The position numbers and the translations under genes were made by a program. From a virus: a stretch of DNA of 59,296 nt. Location of the stretch: positions 1-59,296 of the IMG/VR virus record IMGVR_UViG_3300017745_000006. The stretch is one strand, 5' to 3'. Positions 27,332 to 35,227 of the stretch are shown in pieces. Each line of letters begins with the position of its first letter. The first letter of the stretch is position 1. The notes beneath the pieces are model-generated. The model was not told the DNA's origin. It saw nothing but the letters and a program-made list of their open reading frames with translations, and searched no databases.

Positions 27332-28063
27332 CTACGCGGCGTATAAATCTGCGTATTCTCTGATGACTGATTTTACAAAGCCAGATCTCACGATCTCGTT
27401 AAATCCAAATTCAACGTGACCAACTTCATTAAGCTTGGATAACCTTTTTGCTGCATCAGATAATCCATCTCGTCCAAACTTTCCATCAAGATCACGTTGT
27501 ACAACATCACCAAGTAAAGCAACTTTGCTATCATTTCCTAACCTTGTAAGTACTGTGAGTACAGAGTGGGGTATCGCATTTTGCATCTCGTCTGCAATAA
27601 TAAAACACTTGGCCAGACTCCTCCCTCTGAGATGCTCTAAAGGCACGAACTCAATGACTTTCTTCTCAATAAGGTAATCTGCCTTGCCTTTGGGCATAAA
27701 TACCGATAAAGCGTCTTTTAGTGGTGCAATATGCGGAGCAGTCTTCTCATCTATTTCTCCTGGCAAGAAGCCAAGCCCTTGTTCTCCCACCACATCCACG
27801 ATGGGTTTTACATAATAGATTTTGTCGATTTCTCTTTTTTGAAGAGCTTGACATGCGGCGTATACAGAGAGGAGTGTTTTTGCAGTGCCGGGTGGCCCTG
27901 TTAAAATTGTTAGAGTCTTTGTTTTAAGGTAATTGAGCGCATCCACTTGAGATGGGTTACGGGGCATTACTATTCTGACCTGGTCCTGTTCTCTATTTTG
28001 TGGCATATAAGATTGTTCTGTGCGGATTTTTTGTCTACGGGTGTTCTTTACTTTACGTGCCAT
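27332..28063 (-). CDS. phoH: PhoH-like P-loop ATPase
   Basis: 243 aa from the ATG at 28063, which has a GGAGA ribosome site; a GTG at 28096 would add 11 residues read through a hairpin and is less likely. Walker A is GPPGTAKT (residues 56-63), Walker B is FIIADEM (Asp158, Glu159), and a sensor-like GDVVQRD follows at 185-191. PhoH proteins are cytoplasmic ATPases tied to the phosphate-starvation regulon in bacteria. They are very common in marine cyanophages, though their biochemical role in infection is not settled. It is a stand-alone gene here. A terminator-like hairpin lies directly upstream, with a TATAAT and a late-type box beyond it. Family assignment is firm. Confidence 0.93.
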   Translation of the reverse strand: MARKVKNTRRQKIRTEQSYMPQNREQDQVRIVMPRNPSQVDALNYLKTKTLTILTGPPGTAKTLLSVYAACQALQKREIDKIYYVKPIVDVVGEQGLGFLPGEIDEKTAPHIAPLKDALSVFMPKGKADYLIEKKVIEFVPLEHLRGRSLAKCFIIADEMQNAIPHSVLTVLTRLGNDSKVALLGDVVQRDLDGKFGRDGLSDAAKRLSKLNEVGHVEFGFNEIVRSGFVKSVIREYADLYAA

Positions 28064-28079
28064 AGGGTCTCCATATAGC

Positions 28080-28113
28080 AAAAATCCCCAGAGCACATTT
28101 CTGCGCTTAGGGG
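28080..28113 (-). terminator. Terminator-like hairpin in the phoH leader
   Basis: On the minus strand CCCC...GGGG (28113-28110 with 28089-28086), with partial inner pairing AGC/GCT, is followed by ATTTTT. It would end transcripts of the small fibre gene at 28183-28755. It sits only 17 bases before the phoH start, so it could also attenuate phoH. Confidence 0.55.
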
Positions 28114-28128
28114 ACTCTGCTCAAACTA

Positions 28129-28134
28129 ATTATA
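28129..28134 (-). promoter_or_regulatory. Possible phoH promoter -10 (TATAAT)
   Basis: The minus strand reads TTTATAAT with the hexamer at 28134-28129 and no recognisable -35. A start about 7 bases on would place the whole hairpin at 28113-28080 in the 5' leader. Confidence 0.35.
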
Positions 28135-28174
28135 AAGTGACGAAACATTAAGCGAGGGATCTTAATTAATGTTC

Positions 28175-28188
28175 GTATAACTTTAAAC
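28175..28188 (-). promoter_or_regulatory. Late-promoter-like box GTTTAAAG containing a stop codon
   Basis: The minus strand reads GTTTAAAG (28188 to 28181), followed by TTATACG. The TAA stop of the fibre gene at 28183-28755 is part of the box. It could drive phoH, about 118 bases downstream, if transcripts pass the hairpin at 28080-28113. Confidence 0.45.
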
Positions 28189-28755
28189 CCACGTGCTAAT
28201 AGCGGCTCTTTTCCAAGTATTGTTTGCTACACAAATATAAATAAATCCGATATCCCAAGCAACATCACCCACTACTCCTGCGGAACCCGCGTTAGCTGGA
28301 GGTTGAGAAGGTAGGTTTACTTTGCCTGCAACTGTAAGATCACCAGCTTTAGATAGAGAAAGCTTAGAAGACCCATCTACGGCAACCTCTAAGGGTTTTG
28401 ATCCTGCGCCCGAGGAAGTATCGGTTATGGACAGTTTTAAGGCATACTGGTCTACGGTATTGTCGTTCCAAGTAGTTGCGACCTCTAGAGGAGATGTAGG
28501 GGCAGAGAGTCCAATACCCACCTTACCTGCAGAGTAATAAGCGTCTGAACCGGTCTTAGCCCATACTCCCGCGAGCTTCTTAGCAGTATCATCAGAATGA
28601 TCTACATAGTATACTTCTTGGAGGTTCTCGTTGAGGAACAACTCTCCTGGTTGAGCAAAATCATTATCGTTTGTGTACTGCGTTTGAATATATGCTAGGT
28701 TCTTGGCAGAATCGGACGAATATCTAATCCCCCACCTATGATTCGGAGTTGTCAT
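28183..28755 (-). CDS. Short tail-fibre-like protein
   Basis: 190 aa. The N-terminus has RWGIRYSSDSAKNLAYIQTQY and PGELFLNENLQEVYYVDHSD, a pattern seen in phage fibre proteins. Residues ~80-150 contain KVGIGLSAPTSPLEVAT and SLSKAGDLTVAGKVNLP, the same fibre-type phrasing as in the tail fibre at 1-3723. The C-terminus GDVAWDIGFIYICVANNTWKRA is a recurrent cyanophage fibre ending. A late-type box lies 28 bases upstream. Probably a small virion appendage or capsid/tail decoration. Confidence 0.75.
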   Translation of the reverse strand: MTTPNHRWGIRYSSDSAKNLAYIQTQYTNDNDFAQPGELFLNENLQEVYYVDHSDDTAKKLAGVWAKTGSDAYYSAGKVGIGLSAPTSPLEVATTWNDNTVDQYALKLSITDTSSGAGSKPLEVAVDGSSKLSLSKAGDLTVAGKVNLPSQPPANAGSAGVVGDVAWDIGFIYICVANNTWKRAAISTWV

Positions 28756-28772
28756 GTGACTATAACAAAATA

Positions 28773-28790
28773 TCTAATCTAGCTTTAAAC
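28773..28790 (-). promoter_or_regulatory. Late-promoter-like box GTTTAAAG
   Basis: The minus strand reads GTTTAAAG (28790 to 28783), followed by N6 and TAGA. It lies 28 bases upstream of the ATG at 28755. On the other strand it occupies the -35 position of the promoter at 28803-28811. Confidence 0.65.
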
Positions 28791-28802
28791 TCTAACTATC
28801 TG

Positions 28803-28811
28803 TGATATAAT
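28803..28811 (+). promoter_or_regulatory. Extended -10 promoter (TGaTATAAT)
   Basis: TG at 28803-28804 and TATAAT at 28806-28811, 24 bases before the ATG at 28835, with no consensus -35. Host sigma-70-type extended -10, divergent from the late-type box at 28783. Confidence 0.65.
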
Positions 28812-28834
28812 TATACATATAACGCTTGTAATTA

Positions 28835-29401
28835 ATGAAGCCAAAAATTTTTGCTGTGCTGGGGGCTGACCGTGTTGGAAAAAGCACCTTTATAGAAAAT
28901 TCTTTTCATATTATCAAACAATTTAATTCTAAAGTAGAAAAGCTTCATTTTTCTGGACCCAAGCCTAGCCATAATAACCCAATAGATCAGTATGTATTTC
29001 CGCTTAACGACTTAATGAGAGGAAGCTCTCCTGAGTATGTTCTTTGTGACCGAGGATTTTCAGAAGTTTGTTTCTACGAGAGGTTTAGGAGAAATATTAT
29101 AATTTCAGAAGAATGGGCTATAGCCGCAGAATCTTATTTCAAAGCAGTTAGCTCGGAAATTAATGTCTTGCTTATTAACCGAGACTGGGAATGGAGTCAG
29201 CCAAAACACGTTGAGGAAGTAGATCAGTTATTTCCCGAAGCCTCAAATTATTTTAAAAGGACTCAAATGCTTGTTAGGGAAAAAGAACACGTAAGTTACT
29301 ACGAATATATGCCAAAGTACCTAAAAAATATCTCTACCCTTCCCTATCAAATTATCCAGCCTAAGCTAGGAGAGTCTGTCTTGGATTACATTCTGGTTTA
29401 A
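28835..29401 (+). CDS. Deoxynucleoside/dNMP-kinase-like P-loop protein
   Basis: 188 aa. The P-loop GADRVGKST (residues 10-18) is at the N-terminus. A CDRGFSEVCFYERF motif near residue 70 matches the DR[ST/G] motif of thymidylate and deoxynucleoside kinases, which contacts the nucleotide base and phosphate. Length and motif order fit the deoxynucleoside kinase/thymidylate kinase superfamily. It would phosphorylate nucleosides or nucleotides for phage DNA synthesis; the exact substrate cannot be read. It has a host-like promoter, unlike the structural genes on both sides, consistent with early expression. The stop codon TAA lies inside the late-type box serving the next gene. Confidence 0.75.
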   Translation: MKPKIFAVLGADRVGKSTFIENSFHIIKQFNSKVEKLHFSGPKPSHNNPIDQYVFPLNDLMRGSSPEYVLCDRGFSEVCFYERFRRNIIISEEWAIAAESYFKAVSSEINVLLINRDWEWSQPKHVEEVDQLFPEASNYFKRTQMLVREKEHVSYYEYMPKYLKNISTLPYQIIQPKLGESVLDYILV

Positions 29402-29412
29402 AGATAACTAGA
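29396..29412 (+). promoter_or_regulatory. Late-promoter-like box GTTTAAAG containing a stop codon
   Basis: GTTTAAAG at 29396-29403, followed by N5 and TAGA. Its TAA (29399-29401) is the stop of the kinase-like gene. It lies 29 bases before the ATG at 29432. Confidence 0.65.
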
Positions 29413-29431
29413 TTTGTTATAAAGCAATACT

Positions 29432-30160
29432 ATGGCTAATATTCTAAACGAGGGCTTATCTCGTACCCTGGGTATTGGATTTGAATTTAAACTCAAGTTA
29501 CAGACTCTTCTTGCAGAGTTTAAAGACGACCCGATTGTCCAAGCTGAAACAACTGAGGCTGCCGCTGCAGCCGCCGCTCTTACAAAATTTATTAAGTGTG
29601 GTCCATCGATGGGATTTGAAGCTAAGCGTAATGCCTACGCTTGCTTTGAGCAGATTGTAACTGCTCTTAAAAATTCCTCCTCTGTCCCCGCCTCAGACGA
29701 CACCGCGCTTACCACAGAACTTGTAAATGTTACTAAGTTTGTTGGTTTAGAAGGCGAAGAAGACTTCCACTTTATGGTTGCGGCCTTCAATCTCTGCGAA
29801 CTCATCTCTGGTGTAGTTGGCGAAGTTGAAACTGAAGTCGTTGAAGGAGTTGCCGCTACCGGCGGAATCACAACACTCGTCCTTCTCGATGGTGGATCTG
29901 AATACACTGTCGACGGCGCAGACGAAGACGAAGATCCTTACTCCGTGCTCCTTTCCGGTACAGAAGATACTGGAAACGGAACTGGAGGCAAAGCAAGCGT
30001 GGTTCTTGCCGGTGGTATTATCACCGCAATCAACTCTGTTACTGCTGCGGGCTCTGGATACTCTGTTGGCGACATCCTTACCTTGGAAGTCGATACAGGA
30101 GTACATGCTTCTGGAGATCTTGGAACACAGGCGCTCGTCGAAGTTACTGCAATTTCCTGA
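29432..30160 (+). CDS. Structural protein with helical N-domain and GSGY-type beta domain
   Basis: 242 aa. Residues 1-135 are helical and Ala-rich (ETTEAAAAAAALTKFIK, NAYACFEQIVTALK). Residues ~145-242 form a beta domain with DGGSEYTVDG, GGKASVVLAGGIITAINSVTAAGSGYSVGDILTLE; similar GSGYxVGD segments are common in phage virion proteins. The gene has its own late-type box and a terminator-like hairpin after it, so it is a one-gene unit. That arrangement often goes with abundant proteins such as tail tube or sheath-associated subunits, but the identity is not established. Confidence 0.7.
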   Translation: MANILNEGLSRTLGIGFEFKLKLQTLLAEFKDDPIVQAETTEAAAAAAALTKFIKCGPSMGFEAKRNAYACFEQIVTALKNSSSVPASDDTALTTELVNVTKFVGLEGEEDFHFMVAAFNLCELISGVVGEVETEVVEGVAATGGITTLVLLDGGSEYTVDGADEDEDPYSVLLSGTEDTGNGTGGKASVVLAGGIITAINSVTAAGSGYSVGDILTLEVDTGVHASGDLGTQALVEVTAIS

Positions 30161-30183
30161 TAAAAAACTAAATAATACTTTAT

Positions 30184-30213
30184 CCCTCAGGAGGAGATCC
30201 CTTCTGGGGGTTT
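30184..30213 (+). terminator. Probable terminator abutting a late-type box
   Basis: CCCTCAG (30184-30190) pairs with CTGGGGG (30204-30210), with inner pairing GGAG/CTTC, and is followed by TTT. The T-run is short because the next box, GTTTAAAG, begins at its last G. Confidence 0.5.
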
Positions 30214-30226
30214 AAAGTATCTATAG
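30210..30226 (+). promoter_or_regulatory. Late-promoter-like box GTTTAAAG
   Basis: GTTTAAAG at 30210-30217, followed by N6 and TAG. It lies 25 bases before the GTG start at 30242. Confidence 0.65.
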
Positions 30227-30241
30227 CCATATCATACGCTC

Positions 30242-33235
30242 GTGAGTAGTTTGTACCGTTGCCGCGCAAGAGTGGCATATAAGCCAAAGAAAAGCAAGAA
30301 AATAATTATATTTGAGGAGCAGCAGATTGCCTCAATTATAACAAAACTTGAAGTTCCTTTTAGCGGAGCGGATCAAAACGTATCTGGTTCTTTAGAGGGC
30401 GCGTTTAATAGGGAGGGTAACACTTGCACCGTTGTCCTTAACGATCCCTTTTTAGACGGGGTGGTGTGGCGAGCTCTTAGGGATGTCGATAGAGCTGCAT
30501 CAATGAGCAACGTGGCCTCGTTGGAAGGAGTGTTGTTACCTCAGTGCAAAGAAGGAGAAAGCCCGGAAACTACAAAATGTGCAAAGTACTCATTTCTTGA
30601 CGATCCTGCTACAGGAGACGTGTATGACAACGAACCAATTTTAATAATTACTCTGTGGTACACTTTAGAAGGGATAAATGAGACAAACTCTATCACTCTT
30701 TACTACAAAATAGTAGGTGTAAAAGCTACTCATGGCGCCGGCGTTGATCCGCAGGTTACGTTAAACGGGAGAAGCGTTTACGAAGTTATTTTTCAGGAAA
30801 ACGTGAATCCTAAGTTTTTTGAAAAAGATGCAGTGCTTGTTGACGAACTTAATAAAAAAGTATTTAACCCACAAGGATTTAAAGTGGAAGATGTTTGTGC
30901 CACTCCTGCCGACGAGATAAAAAATGAAAGGACATATAGAGTTAACGGGCTAACAAGCAAAGAGATGATAAATAAATTTTTATCAGAAACAGAAGATTCC
31001 CAAGTTTTAAACCTTCCTACAAAAGAATTCGGAAATAATATCCAGATCTGCTCAAAGGGAGATAGCACTTGTTATGGCTCTAGGGTGTTTTATCTGGGCA
31101 AGGGGCTTTATAACAACTACAAGATTAACTCACAGATCCCCTCAAGTAAGGCAGAACGAGTCGTCTCTCAAGCAACTGTCCCTCCTTCTTTGCCTGGCGA
31201 GGCAAAAACAGGAGATAAGAGAGAGTACCAGCTAAGCGCCGGGATGGACAAAAAAACTACAAAAGAGAAGCTAAGTAAAGTATCTCCTCAGGCTTTTGTA
31301 AAGCCAGCAAATCTATTTAAAAACCTAGAGGATTATGGTACGGGAGACGGAGGAAATGGCTGGAAAGGCTCTGGTAAAGGTGACTCTTTTTCTTTAGAAA
31401 AGATAGAGAAGAAAAAACTATTTGGCTCTGTGGAAAGCTCGGAATCATTTCTAGGTGGTGAAGTAATCGAAGTTGGGGAAGCATTTATAAAAATACGCAC
31501 TGCATATTATATCCACTTATGCAACGAGAGCAGAAAATGTTTTAGGCTGAATGTGCACGAAGAGTACAGAAAACTCAAGTCGGTCTCTGTGAAAGAAAAA
31601 GATATAATAGAACCAGGTGGGTCTATAGGCGAGGCGAATACCGAAGACCCTCAGGAATCTACAGAATTCAGATACTTTGCCAACGCAAAGAGCGAAGGCT
31701 TTATTGTTCTAGACCCTGGGTCTTTAAAAGACGCAATGACTGTGTCTGAAAAGGGGTCAATAGACAACATTGAAGGGGCACCTACAAACAATTCTGCAGA
31801 CGGGGTTTTTGTTGGTAACGTTGGAAGTACAGGTAAATCGGAAGGGCCGCATCTTCACGCTGAGCTGGGTCCATTTACAAAACCTGGAGGAAGAGGACAA
31901 CCTCTAACAGCCGCTGATGTCGATCCTTATGTCCGCATTGGTGGCCTACCAGCAAGTAAATGGGGAGGGGTATATTCTCCGTATGGACCGAGAAGAAGCG
32001 GGTTTCATTACGGCATAGACATTTCTGGCCCCGGGCCCGGTGGCAAAAGCATTAATGGCCAACCGATAACTATCGGAGGAGGCGCAACTATTGTCGTGTC
32101 GGGGTCCGATGGCGGATACGGTAACAAGGTGATTATTAAAAGACCAGACGGAAGGGAGTTATTACTCGCTCACCTCCAAAACGATTCTATTCCTGCAGAT
32201 CTTCCTAAAAACTCTACAGGTACATTTTCAAATACCGGGAAACCGCAAGGTGGCGGGCCGGGAACTGCAGGGGTGGCAAAAGACGGCGTAAAGCTTGAAA
32301 CTGAATTTAAAGGAGTCCCTAAGTCCCTAGAGATACTACCAGGTCGTACTGTGCTCTCTTTTATCTCTAATTATGATAGTTGGATTGAGAACAATAAGTC
32401 TAACACGGTTGATCCTGGAGTCTGGATCCCAGAGCTCTATAAAAACTGGATGGTTACTGGTACGACCTTTAATTGGGACAACGGAGACTTAAAAGTCAAA
32501 CTCTCTTGTAATAGAAAATGGAATGTTTCAAGAGACACGTTTTTAAATAATATTCCTAGCTTTGCCCAGTATAACTCTGATGGCAAATATTCTGACTATT
32601 ATGACTATATAAGATCGAGTGGGGATCTATGTTACACAACTGCCGGCGGCAAGAACTCCTGCGCAGAATTTTGTAGGAAAAAAGAGAGCTCAAGTAGTAC
32701 CGGGGGCGGAAGTGGGTCACCAGACGTAACTACTTCTTATCCGCAAGGCAAATTTATTTACACATGCAATCAATACAACTCTGGTAAGGTCCAGGCTTTA
32801 TTAGATGCAGGATCAGCTCTAGGAGTGACTAATAAAGCAGGTCTGGCAGGTATCGTTAGCGGAGCGCTGCAAGAAAGTACTTCTGCTTTAGACCCTACGA
32901 TTATAAGTGGAGTATCTGGAGAAAGTAGCCAAGGTATATTTCAATGGAACCCAGCTGTTGGCCGCTTACAGGATCTTAAGAAGTGGGCGAGCGACAACGG
33001 ATTTAACTATCTAGACTTTAACACCCAGGTAAATTATTTTGTATATGACGTTAAGCGTGGCTATCCTAACTTAGTCCCAGCTTTAAATAGCGCAACTACT
33101 CCCTTCGGTGCTGCAAACGCGTTTGACGTAAATTACACTATCTCTGGGGATAGAGACAAGGGGCCTAACTGGCCACAAAACCAAAACCGGACCGCTTTTG
33201 TTAATAACATACTAGAGTGCATGACTGAACCATGA
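30242..33235 (+). CDS. Tail hub/hydrolase: permuted M23 endopeptidase plus tail lysozyme domain
   Basis: 997 aa with a GTG start. The N-terminal ~330 residues (GSLEGAFNREGNTCTVVLNDPF) are probably a tail-hub-type region. Residues ~525-660 carry M23 peptidase motifs in unusual order: GSTGKSEGPHLHAE with His537 and His539 comes first, then FHYGID (His589, Asp593), GGYGNKVIIKRPDG and LLLAHL (His644). Canonical M23 domains end with HxH, so this one looks circularly permuted. Residues ~860-990 resemble the phage tail lysozyme family (GLAGIVSGALQES, GIFQWN), with Glu878 a candidate catalytic acid. M23 enzymes cut peptide cross-bridges and lysozymes cut glycan strands, so the protein could open peptidoglycan during injection. 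It overlaps the next gene by 4 bases. Confidence 0.8.
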   Translation: MSSLYRCRARVAYKPKKSKKIIIFEEQQIASIITKLEVPFSGADQNVSGSLEGAFNREGNTCTVVLNDPFLDGVVWRALRDVDRAASMSNVASLEGVLLPQCKEGESPETTKCAKYSFLDDPATGDVYDNEPILIITLWYTLEGINETNSITLYYKIVGVKATHGAGVDPQVTLNGRSVYEVIFQENVNPKFFEKDAVLVDELNKKVFNPQGFKVEDVCATPADEIKNERTYRVNGLTSKEMINKFLSETEDSQVLNLPTKEFGNNIQICSKGDSTCYGSRVFYLGKGLYNNYKINSQIPSSKAERVVSQATVPPSLPGEAKTGDKREYQLSAGMDKKTTKEKLSKVSPQAFVKPANLFKNLEDYGTGDGGNGWKGSGKGDSFSLEKIEKKKLFGSVESSESFLGGEVIEVGEAFIKIRTAYYIHLCNESRKCFRLNVHEEYRKLKSVSVKEKDIIEPGGSIGEANTEDPQESTEFRYFANAKSEGFIVLDPGSLKDAMTVSEKGSIDNIEGAPTNNSADGVFVGNVGSTGKSEGPHLHAELGPFTKPGGRGQPLTAADVDPYVRIGGLPASKWGGVYSPYGPRRSGFHYGIDISGPGPGGKSINGQPITIGGGATIVVSGSDGGYGNKVIIKRPDGRELLLAHLQNDSIPADLPKNSTGTFSNTGKPQGGGPGTAGVAKDGVKLETEFKGVPKSLEILPGRTVLSFISNYDSWIENNKSNTVDPGVWIPELYKNWMVTGTTFNWDNGDLKVKLSCNRKWNVSRDTFLNNIPSFAQYNSDGKYSDYYDYIRSSGDLCYTTAGGKNSCAEFCRKKESSSSTGGGSGSPDVTTSYPQGKFIYTCNQYNSGKVQALLDAGSALGVTNKAGLAGIVSGALQESTSALDPTIISGVSGESSQGIFQWNPAVGRLQDLKKWASDNGFNYLDFNTQVNYFVYDVKRGYPNLVPALNSATTPFGAANAFDVNYTISGDRDKGPNWPQNQNRTAFVNNILECMTEP

Positions 33236-33837
33236 TACCAATAACAGCACTCGCTCAGTTTGTATTGGGTATGGCCTTAGATTCTGCTAAAGATGCTTTT
33301 AAAAATCAAGCCAAAGAGCTACAAAAAGACCTAGAAAGACGCCAGCAACTCCAAGTTGCCAAGGCACTAATCGCAGAGCAAGTTGCCCGAGCGTATTCCG
33401 ACCAAGTCAAAACAATATCTGAAGGGTACATAACTGCACTCCAAAACTCTACGCTAGATTTAGAATTTTCAGAAAATGAAGGAGATAAACTAACACTTTT
33501 AGCCGAGGGTGCCCTACGTAAACTCGAAGTATTTCTTGATAGGCAAAACCCTGAAGGCCCTATAATCCAGTTTCTTCAAAAGAGATACGAAGAAGAAAAT
33601 ATTAGGCGGATAACAGGAAGGTTATTTGCGGGACACTACGTAAACCGCAAAGGAACAGGGTTGTATAGCATATATAATAAGATGGGGTACGCTCCTATAG
33701 TCGATAAAAATAAGCCGTGGCTAAGCAGCGGGACAACCGCCCAAGGCATCGGGGAAATAGTAGCGGAAAAAGCAGACGAGCTATTTGAGCAAGCTTTTAA
33801 TATCGATCTTACAGAAGAAGAGGTCAGAAGAACTTAG
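33232..33837 (+). CDS. Helical tail-region protein
   Basis: 201 aa with ATGA overlap to the hub/hydrolase gene. Residues 1-20 are hydrophobic (ITALAQFVLGMALDSA) but not a clear signal peptide. Residues ~20-60 are a charged helix (KNQAKELQKDLERRQQLQVAKALIAEQVARAY), a probable coiled coil. The rest is mixed (LRKLEVFLDRQNPEGPIIQFLQKRYEEENIRRITGRL). Coupling to the hydrolase suggests a partner, chaperone or baseplate component. Its stop (TAG) overlaps the stop (TAA) of the converging gene. Family not recognised. Confidence 0.7.
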   Translation: MIPITALAQFVLGMALDSAKDAFKNQAKELQKDLERRQQLQVAKALIAEQVARAYSDQVKTISEGYITALQNSTLDLEFSENEGDKLTLLAEGALRKLEVFLDRQNPEGPIIQFLQKRYEEENIRRITGRLFAGHYVNRKGTGLYSIYNKMGYAPIVDKNKPWLSSGTTAQGIGEIVAEKADELFEQAFNIDLTEEEVRRT

Positions 33838-34544
33838 CCATAGTACTTAGATCCTTTCTTTAGGTTCTCTGTGGCGTTAAGAACTTGCAGCGAGGCATTC
33901 ATCATGTGGTAATCAAAGAAAGACTCCGCTAAGTCGGTGTCTTTGAAATAACATTTTGTTCCCCTACAATACACATCAACGTTTTCTAGGTCTATTTTAT
34001 AGTCTCTGCAAAACTCCTCTACAATGTTTTTAAAAGCGTACCTATGGTCAATATGAAATTCCCCCGCGTTAATTACTTGCCCTGAGACCGCGCATTTAAT
34101 TTTATGCCCAAGCGGCCCTTGAAGCTGACGCAAGACGCTTTTCCTATATGAAATTATTTGCGGCTCTATGATTTGTCTCATGGCCACTAGAGCTTCTTTC
34201 TTGTTCTTTTTATACTCGGGGATCTCTTTCTTTCTAGGAAACAGCTCCTCTACAATCTTTCCCTTACCGAGCCACACCTCTCTTTTAGAACGGGGGGTGA
34301 TCATCACTACACCTCTTACGGCTCGGCCTTGGAACTTCTTATTTCTTATTTTATATCTAAGCCCTTCTCTAGAATGAAGCGTTTTCCACTTCTCAATCTT
34401 ACCCACTACATCATGGATAAAATCAAGATCTGGAGGTTTTACAAAGTAGTTGCATTCCGTGCTTTTGACGACTTGGCTCCACTTTTCTTCAAACTTTGTT
34501 TTTGTATAGTCTTGTCCCAAGACTCGAACGACTTGTCTGCCCAT
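33834..34544 (-). CDS. DUF3223/HNH-like protein
   Basis: 236 aa, basic. The C-terminal half has KIKCAVSGQVINAGEFHIDH followed by FKNIVEEF and NASLQVLNATENLKKGSKYYG. I associate the arrangement C..SG.....HIDH...F..IV..F with DUF3223 and HNH-like nucleases. The N-terminal half (KGKIVEELFPRKKEIPEYKKNKKEALVAMRQIIEPQI) is helical and positively charged, suitable for nucleic-acid contact. The first 106 bases overlap the 3' end of the sigma factor gene in another frame; no later ATG occurs before about residue 80. It is the last gene of the thioredoxin-sigma operon. Nuclease activity is inferred, not shown. Confidence 0.6.
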   Translation of the reverse strand: MGRQVVRVLGQDYTKTKFEEKWSQVVKSTECNYFVKPPDLDFIHDVVGKIEKWKTLHSREGLRYKIRNKKFQGRAVRGVVMITPRSKREVWLGKGKIVEELFPRKKEIPEYKKNKKEALVAMRQIIEPQIISYRKSVLRQLQGPLGHKIKCAVSGQVINAGEFHIDHRYAFKNIVEEFCRDYKIDLENVDVYCRGTKCYFKDTDLAESFFDYHMMNASLQVLNATENLKKGSKYYG

Positions 34545-35227
34545 AAGATGTAGTTGATTAGCTTTGTCGAGTACGACTTAATATCATCAATGTTTTTAAG
34601 ATGAGAGTTTTTACGAAGCAAAGTGGAAACCGACCTTTTCTTAACAAGATAATCTATTAAAAACGTCTCGTCGTTCTTCTCTAGATCTGTGATCCTAAAT
34701 AAAAGTTCTTTATGATTGGTTAGTAGTTCTCCAAAGCCAATTTCAGAATCTTCTGTTGAATCCATTACACAGTTTTGTTCTGTTACTGGATTAAAACTCA
34801 TGGTAAATGCAGTACGAACCGTGTCTACTTTTTTAACCGGTATTTGTAAGTCGTCCGCAATTTCTTGGTTTGTTATATTAGGATTCTTAATCAGATATTT
34901 CCTAATCTTTAAATATAAGTCAGAATAAGACCTAGGCATCTTTACTAACCTAGAGCTATCTCTGAGATAATTTAACATGTGAAACTGTAAGCATCTATTA
35001 ACCCAGGTGGAAAAGTTTGCTCCTTTACTCTGATCCCAGGTATCATAAATACGTACAATGTACTCTAAAGCTGCATCCCTGAGCTCTTCAAACGGCAACC
35101 CTGTAAAGTTAGAAATCTTTCTAGCAACCTGATCAGCCTTCCACATCTGTGATATGATATGCTCATCTCGAAGATCTCGGGCCCTTTTTGACCTAATTCT
35201 AGGCTTTGCTATAGGCACATCATTCAT
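34439..35227 (-). CDS. Sigma-70-family RNA polymerase sigma factor, probable late sigma
   Basis: 262 aa. Residues ~48-92 match sigma region 2: DAALEYIVRIYDTWDQSKGANFSTWVNRCL followed by MLNYLRD, the part that binds core polymerase and melts the -10. Residues ~105-140 (IRKYLIKNPNITNQEIADDLQIPVKKVDTVR) resemble region 3 with its helix-turn-helix. A canonical region 4 is not obvious. T4 late sigma gp55 is about 185 aa, so this is longer. It lies in an operon with thioredoxin (8-base overlap) behind a host-like extended -10 promoter. I infer that it directs RNA polymerase to the GTTTAAAG-box promoters ahead of the structural genes. Confidence 0.82.
   Translation of the reverse strand: MNDVPIAKPRIRSKRARDLRDEHIISQMWKADQVARKISNFTGLPFEELRDAALEYIVRIYDTWDQSKGANFSTWVNRCLQFHMLNYLRDSSRLVKMPRSYSDLYLKIRKYLIKNPNITNQEIADDLQIPVKKVDTVRTAFTMSFNPVTEQNCVMDSTEDSEIGFGELLTNHKELLFRITDLEKNDETFLIDYLVKKRSVSTLLRKNSHLKNIDDIKSYSTKLINYILWADKSFESWDKTIQKQSLKKSGAKSSKARNATTL

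Noticed and set aside
28064-28096. GTG start adding 11 residues to PhoH
   Set aside because: It reads through a terminator-like hairpin, while the ATG at 28063 has a GGAGA ribosome site.
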